DNA of 13,203 bases. Origin: Candidatus Moraniibacteriota bacterium. GTDB lineage: Bacteria > Patescibacteriota > Minisyncoccia > Moranbacterales > UBA1568. The stretch's first letter is position 1, and every line of letters begins with the position of its first letter. Positions 5,950 to 11,569 of the stretch are shown here, piece by piece. The DNA is taken from assembly GCA_030690925.1 (NCBI GenBank), contig JAUYFO010000082.1, positions 1-13,203 of the forward strand. Reading direction: 5' to 3'. A program made the translations under genes and the position numbers. Below the pieces are notes generated by a model that saw only the letters and a program-made list of their open reading frames with translations, did not search any database and was not told the origin of the DNA.

Positions 5950-6390
5950 CTATTCCAAAGACAGGAACCGCGGTGATTTTAGTACAGCCATGGGGTTATG
6001 TCGCCACTCATCGCTGACATCGGCGTAAAGCTCCAGTTCGTTACCATCCGGATCCATAATATAGAGACTGTGAGTGACGTGGTGATCGGTCGCCCCGAGA
6101 ATAGTCACACCCTTGTCCTTCAGTTCCCGGTAGACACCTTTGATAGCCTCTGGCCCATCGCCAATTTTGAAACCGATGTGATAGAGCCCGGGCTGTGGAG
6201 TACGATGGGTACGTGCCACGCCGCCTATCTCAATCAAGAGCAGCTCATGATGGGTACGTCCCGAAGAGAATAGCGCCATACCAGACTGGCGTTTTATTTC
6301 ATGAAATCCCAGGATATCACGATAAAAATTTGCCAACCGCTCAGTATCAGTTACATACAATACAACGTGTCCGAGTTCTTGAATATGCAT
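5950..6390 (-). CDS. VOC family protein, extradiol-dioxygenase (catechol 2,3-dioxygenase)-like
   Basis: 146 residues from the ATG at 6388-6390. The frame is open further, to an ATG at 6430-6432, but the extended -10 at 6417-6425 lies inside that stretch, and the usual beginning (QELGHVVLYVTDTERLANFY) follows the shorter start directly. The two-His-one-carboxylate metal site can be proposed: His8 in GHVVLYV, a His in GLYHIGF, and Glu in GNELELYAD near the end, the arrangement of iron-dependent extradiol dioxygenases and relatives. DPDGNELELY is the classic closing motif. The actual substrate is unknown; ring cleavage would be unusual in a reduced genome, so a detoxification role is equally possible. 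It ends with TAG, and the helicase gene follows closely, probably in one operon. Confidence 0.85.
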   Translation of the reverse strand: MHIQELGHVVLYVTDTERLANFYRDILGFHEIKRQSGMALFSSGRTHHELLLIEIGGVARTHRTPQPGLYHIGFKIGDGPEAIKGVYRELKDKGVTILGATDHHVTHSLYIMDPDGNELELYADVSDEWRHNPMAVLKSPRFLSLE

Positions 6391-6416
6391 ACGAAAAATA
6401 CTATTTGAACCCTCAC

Positions 6417-6425
6417 AGTATATCA
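6417..6425 (-). promoter_or_regulatory. Extended -10 promoter for the dioxygenase-like VOC gene
   Basis: TGA-TATACT on the minus strand, 26 bases before the ATG at 6390, in the gap after uvrA. A TTGACC lies only 4 bases upstream of the hexamer and is badly placed for a -35. This element decides the start of the gene. Confidence 0.5.
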
Positions 6426-6466
6426 TGGTCAAGACAAAAGGCCCGAAGCAGCATTTCCAATAACCG

Positions 6467-9100
6467 CTACTTCTGCTTGAAATGGTGCTGGGTCAATGCA
6501 CGCTTGAGGTAATGACCAGTATGAGAGCCCAGGGTCTTGGCTACCTGTTCCGGAGTACCGGTAGCGATAATCTTCCCTCCACCAGCCCCGCCTTCCGGCC
6601 CGATATCGATGATATAGTCGGCCGATTTGATCAGATCCATGTTGTGTTCGATGACCATCACAGTATTACCCTTCACTACCAGGCGCTCCAGGATCTCGAT
6701 CAGTTTCTTGACATCTTCATAGTGCAGTCCGATAGTCGGCTCATCGAGGAGATAGATAGTGCGCTCCACTTGCTGGCGGTAGAGTTCTGAAGAGATCTTC
6801 ACCCGCTGGGCTTCACCACCGGAAAGCGTCGTGGCCGACTGACCGAGCTTCAGATACCCCAAGCCGACCTCGTTCAGTGTTTTCAGACGATCAGCAATAG
6901 CGGGGATATCAGCGAAAAAAGAAAAGGCCTCTTCGACCGTCATTTCCAGTACCTGGTGAATATTCTTATGCTTGTACTTCACTTCGAGCGTTTCCTTGGT
7001 AAAACGCTTACCATCGCAGACATCACATTGCACATACACCGTCGGGAGAAAGTGCATCTCCACCGCAATGAAGCCGTTTCCCTCACAAGTCTCACAGCGT
7101 CCGCCAGGCCGGTTGAAAGAAAAACGGCCCGCCTTCCAGCCCCGAACCCGAGCCTCTTCACTGGCAGCAAAAAGATCCCGCACATGATTGAAAGCTCCGG
7201 TATAGGTGGCTGGGTTGGAGCGAGGCGTACGCCCGATGGGACTCTGATCGATGAGCACCGCTCGCGAGAGATACTCTGTCCCGGTAATGGAGATACAGTT
7301 GAACACCTCATTAGACTTGTAACGCCGATCAAAACGAGCTTGCAAGTTTTTGTGAAGAATCTCGTAAAGAAACGTCGATTTACCCGAACCCGATACCCCG
7401 GTCACCACCGTGAGCCGACCCAAAGGAATGTCGACGTTCATGTTGCTGATATTGAACAAATGGCCCCCGCGGATCTTGATCATGCCCTTTTCCTTGCTCC
7501 GCCTGGTAGCAGGAATAGGAATCTGTTCCTCACCCCGAAGATAGGCCAAGGTAAGCGAGCCAGACGTATTTTTGGGAGCTGAGAGCAGATCTTCTAGATA
7601 ACCAGAAACTACTACTTCCCCACCATGAACCCCGGCTCGTGGCCCGATATCGACGATGTAGTCAGAAGTGAAAATCGTATCCTCATCATGCTCCACGATA
7701 AGGATGGTATTACCCAGGTCCCGCAAAGCCTTGAGCGTCTCGATCAAACGGTCATTGTCTCGTTGGTGAAGACCGATCGTTGGTTCATCTAAGACATAGA
7801 GTGCTCCCACCAGCTTGGACCCCAACTGACTAGCCAAACGGATACGCTGGGCCTCGCCGCCAGAAAGCGTATTGGCCCGCCGGTCAAGCGTCAGATAGCT
7901 CAGTCCAACATTGAGCAGAAACTGGAGCCGCCCGCCGACTTCCCGGAGTACCACCGAGGCGATTTCCGTTTCCCGAGCCGTTAGATTGAGCTCATCAAAA
8001 AATTGCTTGGCCTCGGCAGTCATCATCTTGGTCAAGGCAACAATATTTTTTCCACCAATCAATACATGGAGAGCTTCCTCACGCAGACGACTTCCGTGGC
8101 ACACATCACAAGGATCATTCCCAAAAAAGTGTTTCGTTCCCAAACCATTGCAGGCTTCGCAGGCCCCATAGGGCGAGTTGAAGGAGAAAAGACGTGGTTC
8201 CACTTCTGGATATGAAAAGCCATCGTAGGGACAAGAAAACTTCGCCGAGAGCACCAGCCGCTCGCTACCGATATGGACCTGCACCAGGCCGTCCGTCTCT
8301 TCCAGGGCTCGCTGTACCGCTTCCGACAACCGCTCCTCGGATGTTTCGGGAAACTTGGTAAATTCTTGGAGCAGTAATTCATCAACAACGAGATCGATAT
8401 CGTGTTTTTTGTTTTTGGACAGTATAACCCGCTCACGCAAACTCTTGCGCGCCCCATCGAGAAATATTTCCGAAAACCCATTGTTGAGAGCGTTGTAGAG
8501 AAGCTGGTAGTACTCTCCCTTGCGACCACGCACCACCGGCGCTGTAATGATCAGGGTGGCCTTTTTCTTCTTCGCTGATTGGAGCGCCTCGTGCACTTTA
8601 TTCGAAACGATCTCCAGCATCTCTTCCGGCGATAGTTTTTGGATCTCACGCTCACATACCAAACAGTGCGGCCGGCCGAGCCGAGCATAGAGAACGCGCA
8701 GGTAATCATAAATCTCCGTTACGGTTGCCACGGTCGAACGTGGGTTGCGACTGGCGGATTTTTGATCAATGGAAATAGCTGGTGAAAGACCAATGATCTC
8801 ATCGACATCTGGCTTCTGCATGGTATTGAGGAACTGACGAGCATAGGCCGAAAGCGACTCAACATAGCGCCGCTGCCCTTCGGCAAAAATAGTATCAAAA
8901 GCCAGCGATGATTTGCCAGAACCAGAGAGTCCAGTGAAGACTATCATAGCGTTGCGTGGCATTGCGACCGTGATATTTTTCAGATTGTGGGTACGAGCCC
9001 CCTTGACCACAATCCACTTCGCCTCACTGGAGTGCGACCGCAGCGGTTGGGGCACAGCAGCAACCTGATGTTTTTTCTTACTTTCCGGCCTAGCTTTCAT
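6467..9100 (-). CDS. uvrA: Excinuclease ABC subunit A, lacking most of the insertion domain
   Basis: 877 residues, against about 940 in E. coli. UvrA is the damage-sensing ATPase that loads UvrB in nucleotide excision repair. Both ABC modules are complete: Walker A GLSGSGKS (57-64) and GVSGSGKS (568-575), signature LSGGEAQR (412-419 and 759-766), Walker B VLDEPTIGLH (436-445) and LLDEPTIGLH (784-793). The C-terminal zinc finger is intact (CETC 669-672, CDVC 692-695). In the N-terminal zinc finger the usual CPxCG is CPYDG (290-294), followed by CEAC (314-317). The UvrB-binding region is present. Between CNGLG and CDVCHGSRL there are only 9 residues, where E. coli has well over 100, so the insertion domain is missing. 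A basic extension of about 26 residues precedes the usual start. The ATG is 12 bases after the deacetylase stop; the gene ends with TAG. Confidence 0.97.
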   Translation of the reverse strand: MKARPESKKKHQVAAVPQPLRSHSSEAKWIVVKGARTHNLKNITVAMPRNAMIVFTGLSGSGKSSLAFDTIFAEGQRRYVESLSAYARQFLNTMQKPDVDEIIGLSPAISIDQKSASRNPRSTVATVTEIYDYLRVLYARLGRPHCLVCEREIQKLSPEEMLEIVSNKVHEALQSAKKKKATLIITAPVVRGRKGEYYQLLYNALNNGFSEIFLDGARKSLRERVILSKNKKHDIDLVVDELLLQEFTKFPETSEERLSEAVQRALEETDGLVQVHIGSERLVLSAKFSCPYDGFSYPEVEPRLFSFNSPYGACEACNGLGTKHFFGNDPCDVCHGSRLREEALHVLIGGKNIVALTKMMTAEAKQFFDELNLTARETEIASVVLREVGGRLQFLLNVGLSYLTLDRRANTLSGGEAQRIRLASQLGSKLVGALYVLDEPTIGLHQRDNDRLIETLKALRDLGNTILIVEHDEDTIFTSDYIVDIGPRAGVHGGEVVVSGYLEDLLSAPKNTSGSLTLAYLRGEEQIPIPATRRSKEKGMIKIRGGHLFNISNMNVDIPLGRLTVVTGVSGSGKSTFLYEILHKNLQARFDRRYKSNEVFNCISITGTEYLSRAVLIDQSPIGRTPRSNPATYTGAFNHVRDLFAASEEARVRGWKAGRFSFNRPGGRCETCEGNGFIAVEMHFLPTVYVQCDVCDGKRFTKETLEVKYKHKNIHQVLEMTVEEAFSFFADIPAIADRLKTLNEVGLGYLKLGQSATTLSGGEAQRVKISSELYRQQVERTIYLLDEPTIGLHYEDVKKLIEILERLVVKGNTVMVIEHNMDLIKSADYIIDIGPEGGAGGGKIIATGTPEQVAKTLGSHTGHYLKRALTQHHFKQK

Positions 9101-9112
9101 AACAGCATATCA

Positions 9113-9811
9113 TTAGAAGTGTTCGAGCATAATACGGTAATCTTCTTCGCGTTCCAGATGCACTACTAGTTCCACAGTACCGGATGGCAGTGTTCGGCTA
9201 AAGGCTTGGAAATCGGAAAGCCAGTCGAGACTGACCAAATAATCCGATGTCTGAAATGGCTGACCTGCATAGAGTTGCCAGGTTCGGTGCCACAGCATAG
9301 TGAGAATTTTTCCGATTAGAATAAAATCCTGACCCATGAGCATCCCCCGGCGACTGAAACGAATATAGACAACCCGATACTCTTGAGCCAAGGCAATAAA
9401 CACCTGTGCGAAAGCAGGAAAAAAATGGAGATGTTCGTGGGAATTAAGTCCATCTGGCAAGCGGCCAAAGAGCTCCTGAAACCGCAGAATCTGATCACGC
9501 CACTCCGCTTCGACCTTCTTAGCCGTCAATAGTCCCGTAACGTAGCGCATAAAAAAATTTATTCCTCGAAAAAGCGGGCTCTCCCGAACTTTCTCCCCGC
9601 TTTTGAGTAGTCCAATCAGTTCCAAATGGAGATCAATCTTCACCCCGGTGGCCAAAAGCGCCTTGGCCTGATCAACCGAAACATAATGGATTAATACCGC
9701 CACCCGATCGATCTTGCCCTCGTGTACCAAACGCAAAATAGGCTCTGCCGTCTGGCGGATGCCATAATCATCGGCGGTGACGATAAAGTGCTCGCGAATG
9801 TTCTTGGTCAT
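9113..9811 (-). CDS. ChbG/YdjC-like carbohydrate deacetylase
   Basis: 232 residues, near the 240-280 usual for the family. ChbG/HpnK proteins remove acetyl groups from acetylated sugars with a divalent metal. The family marks are visible: TADDYG (12-17) with the catalytic and metal-binding Asp pair, DLHLEL (60-65) and NSHEHLHFFP (123-132) with the metal-binding histidines. The last motif, usually an HPG, is here VVHLEREEDY (216-225), so that loop differs. There is no signal peptide, so the substrate should be cytoplasmic; cell wall or envelope sugars are plausible but not shown. It has its own likely promoter and is followed 12 bases later by uvrA; the co-transcription looks organisational rather than functional. 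Confidence 0.85.
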   Translation of the reverse strand: MTKNIREHFIVTADDYGIRQTAEPILRLVHEGKIDRVAVLIHYVSVDQAKALLATGVKIDLHLELIGLLKSGEKVRESPLFRGINFFMRYVTGLLTAKKVEAEWRDQILRFQELFGRLPDGLNSHEHLHFFPAFAQVFIALAQEYRVVYIRFSRRGMLMGQDFILIGKILTMLWHRTWQLYAGQPFQTSDYLVSLDWLSDFQAFSRTLPSGTVELVVHLEREEDYRIMLEHF

Positions 9812-9838
9812 GATACTGCCAAAAAGAAGTCACGCCCC

Positions 9839-9867
9839 ATTGTGACAGAAAACCACCCCCGAGGCAA
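9839..9867 (-). promoter_or_regulatory. Candidate promoter for the deacetylase-uvrA operon
   Basis: On the minus strand TTGCCT (9862-9867) and CACAAT (9839-9844) are spaced 17 bases apart, and TGT precedes the -10, giving an extended -10 with a recognisable -35. The hexamer ends 27 bases before the ATG at 9811, the same distance as the other promoters here. The -10 is imperfect. Confidence 0.4.
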
Positions 9868-9878
9868 GACTCATAATA

Positions 9879-10181
9879 TTACACTGTCCCGAGCACTCTT
9901 CCATTTTTTATCTGCACTCCTTCACGCTCTAAGCGCTGACGCTTTTGCTCTGTTCCACGATTGTACTGCCCTAACCGACCATCGGCCCGAATAACCCGAT
10001 GGCAAGGAACGGTCGGGTTAAAATTCTGCCTCATCAATGTCCCAACGGCTCGCGCTGCACCTGGAAAATGAGCGGCGGCGGCCACAGCAGCATAGCTCAT
10101 GACCCGCCCTCGGGGAATGTGCTGCACCACTCCCCTGACCGCAGTCGCAAATGACCCTGATGTGTGCTGTTTCTTCGCCAT
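9879..10181 (-). CDS. MGMT/Ogt-family alkyltransferase domain, stand-alone, active-site Cys kept
   Basis: 100 residues that match only the DNA-binding C-terminal domain of O6-alkylguanine-DNA alkyltransferases; the N-terminal domain of Ogt/MGMT is absent. The helix-turn-helix region (GRVMSYAAVAAAAHFP), the RAVG arginine-finger region (44-47), the NFNPT hinge and the active-site loop PCHRVI (59-64) are all visible, followed by DGRLGQYNRGTEQKRQRLE. Cys60 is present, unlike alkyltransferase-like (ATL) proteins, where it is usually replaced by Trp. The protein could therefore transfer an alkyl group to itself, or only flag damage for excision repair; UvrA is encoded two genes downstream. No clear ribosome binding site or strong promoter is visible before it. 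Confidence 0.9.
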   Translation of the reverse strand: MAKKQHTSGSFATAVRGVVQHIPRGRVMSYAAVAAAAHFPGAARAVGTLMRQNFNPTVPCHRVIRADGRLGQYNRGTEQKRQRLEREGVQIKNGRVLGTV

Positions 10182-10231
10182 ACACTATGATATTTCCAAT
10201 TCACCCCCCTTCTCTTCTCAAAACCAAGAAC

Positions 10232-10259
10232 AAAAACCCGCTTCATCCCTAAGATGAAG
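10232..10259 (-). terminator. Probable terminator after the coiled-coil protein gene
   Basis: On the minus strand CTTCATC and GATGAAG (10253-10259 and 10241-10247) form a perfect 7-base stem with a 5-base loop, followed by CGGG and then TTTTTG. The T-run is offset by four bases, so the terminator may be weak. It lies 21 bases after the TAG of the coiled-coil gene and before the alkyltransferase gene. Confidence 0.45.
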
Positions 10260-10280
10260 ATGTGGCCTACAAAGTGGTAA

Positions 10281-11159
10281 CTAGGCATCACCCTTCTCAC
10301 CAAAAGCCTCTTTAAGGGTAGCCTTAGCAGACTGCACAGTCTCCTTGAATGTCTCCAGTGCTTTTTTTACCGCTATGCGCCTGGTTTCCGCCAGAGCTTT
10401 CACCTGTGTACCGACTTTATCAGCGGCGCTACGATCCGATTTGAGCGATGTCCGAGCAGCCTCCAACGCTGAGCGAAAATTGGAACGCACCGTTTCTTGG
10501 TTGGCACCACTCTCGCAATCAGACTTGGCCTTTTCGAGTGCAGTCTCTACTGCAGACTCGAACTTTGCAGCGTTACTTTCCATATCATCCTTACGTAGAG
10601 CTATGGTCGCATCAACACCCTTACGGAAAGTCTTCAGCGCCTCATTCACTGCTGCTCGACGGGTCTCTACCGCCTTTTCTACGGTCTCTTGAAAATCAGC
10701 TACCGCCTCCTTCTTCGCATCCGTATCTGCTTTTTCTTCCAGTTTGGCGTACATCTCGCTACGCCGACCATCGGTTTCAGAGCGTTTGTCCTGTAATGTT
10801 GCATCACGGTTATCACGATCCTGCTCCATAGTATCATTCCGAGTCTCTTTACGCTCTTTCAGCCCCCCTTTACGCTCCGTCATGGCAGTCGTAATCTTGC
10901 TCGCTTGCTCGGTGAAACGGCTGCAGAAAGCTTCCAAACGCTTTCCCTGATTCTCCTCCATTTTTTCCGTGCGCTTGGCCTCTCTTTCAGCCGCCCTCTC
11001 GGTACGCTTTTTCTCCATTTCAGCAGCTCTCTCGGTTTGCTGCGCCCGTAGTTCCTCGGCTCGAGTGGTGGTACTCTCTGCGGCCGAAACAGCCATAGGC
11101 ATCACTAGAACGACTACCGACAAAAGAGAGATGATATTTTTACAAGTTGTTTTCATCAT
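10281..11159 (-). CDS. Secreted repeat-containing coiled-coil protein
   Basis: 292 residues. Residues 1-26 form a signal peptide (MMKTTCKNIISLLSVVVLVM, then PMAVSA) with likely cleavage after VSA. The rest is almost wholly helical and rich in Lys, Arg, Glu and Ala, with only two cysteines after the signal (79 and 215), which could form a disulfide. Residues 41-73 contain three 11-residue repeats (QTERAAEMEKK, RTERAAEREAK, RTEKMEENQGK). A second repeat occurs at 165-190 and 258-283, sharing ETRR-x-AV-x2-AL-x-TF. Similar low-complexity secreted coiled coils are frequent in Patescibacteria, without known function; a structural or envelope role is a guess. The ATG overlaps the end of the upstream gene by 20 bases, so translation is probably coupled. 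It ends with TAG. Confidence 0.85.
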   Translation of the reverse strand: MMKTTCKNIISLLSVVVLVMPMAVSAAESTTTRAEELRAQQTERAAEMEKKRTERAAEREAKRTEKMEENQGKRLEAFCSRFTEQASKITTAMTERKGGLKERKETRNDTMEQDRDNRDATLQDKRSETDGRRSEMYAKLEEKADTDAKKEAVADFQETVEKAVETRRAAVNEALKTFRKGVDATIALRKDDMESNAAKFESAVETALEKAKSDCESGANQETVRSNFRSALEAARTSLKSDRSAADKVGTQVKALAETRRIAVKKALETFKETVQSAKATLKEAFGEKGDA

Positions 11160-11487
11160 AAGATGTGCCTAAATTGGTTACACTGTTACTATCAGCATCG
11201 ATTTCACTGAGAGACCCGGCCTCTTCCTCATCGAGAGCCGAAAGATCCAGGGTAGTCTCACTCTCGATGCTGGTAGCGATATCATCAATCGTCTCCGGCA
11301 CTGGTACCGCCACATCTTCAGAGCTGGTCGCGGTGGCTGCTTTTTTTTCTGCAGGCGTGGCTGTAATTACCATCGATTCAGTCCCAAAGGCAGCTCGATC
11401 ACTGGTAAACTGTCTATAAACAAGCACCGACGCCACGATAATCATGGCTACGGCTACAGCAACCCAAAAAATCTGTTTCTGTGTCAT
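11140..11487 (-). CDS. Membrane-anchored acidic Ser/Thr-rich protein
   Basis: 115 residues. One hydrophobic helix (about 6-24, IFWVAVAVAMIIVASVLVY) after a short head makes an N-terminal anchor with the rest outside the membrane. The outer part is disordered-looking and rich in Ser, Thr, Ala, Glu and Asp, with a strongly acidic stretch (LDLSALDEEEAG and SEIDADSNS) and the end GTSYDENNL. No enzyme motif and no recognised family. Its stop lies inside the start of the coiled-coil gene (20-base overlap), so the two should be made together. The acidic tail and the highly charged partner suggest they may touch each other outside the membrane; this is inference. TAACAC precedes the ATG in place of a Shine-Dalgarno. 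Confidence 0.75.
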   Translation of the reverse strand: MTQKQIFWVAVAVAMIIVASVLVYRQFTSDRAAFGTESMVITATPAEKKAATATSSEDVAVPVPETIDDIATSIESETTLDLSALDEEEAGSLSEIDADSNSVTNLGTSYDENNL

Positions 11488-11563
11488 AGTGTTATTTTTT
11501 TGTTATCAAACTTGAATCACCAATACATGAGAAGCGATTGACCCTTCACTCTTCTTCGTTCTC

Positions 11564-11569
11564 ATTATA
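11564..11569 (-). promoter_or_regulatory. Possible -10 box at the end of uvrB
   Basis: A perfect TATAAT on the minus strand overlaps the uvrB stop codon TAA (11565-11567), preceded by an A-rich run. It lacks the TG extension and a clear -35, and lies 76 bases before the ATG at 11487, further than the other promoters in this window. It could drive the acidic anchor/coiled-coil pair. Confidence 0.3.

Noticed and set aside
6391..6432. Fourteen-residue N-terminal extension of the dioxygenase-like VOC protein
   Set aside because: It overlaps the likely promoter at 6417-6425 and the family normally begins just at the downstream Met.
6426..6466. TTCG-containing stretch after uvrA as a terminator
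   Set aside because: The possible stem is only two to three consecutive pairs with mismatches, although TTTT follows; too weak to list.
6956..7582. A 208-codon open frame on the plus strand
   Set aside because: It lies wholly antisense to uvrA, whose ABC motifs are unmistakable; the plus-strand protein has no recognisable domain and no promoter or ribosome binding site.
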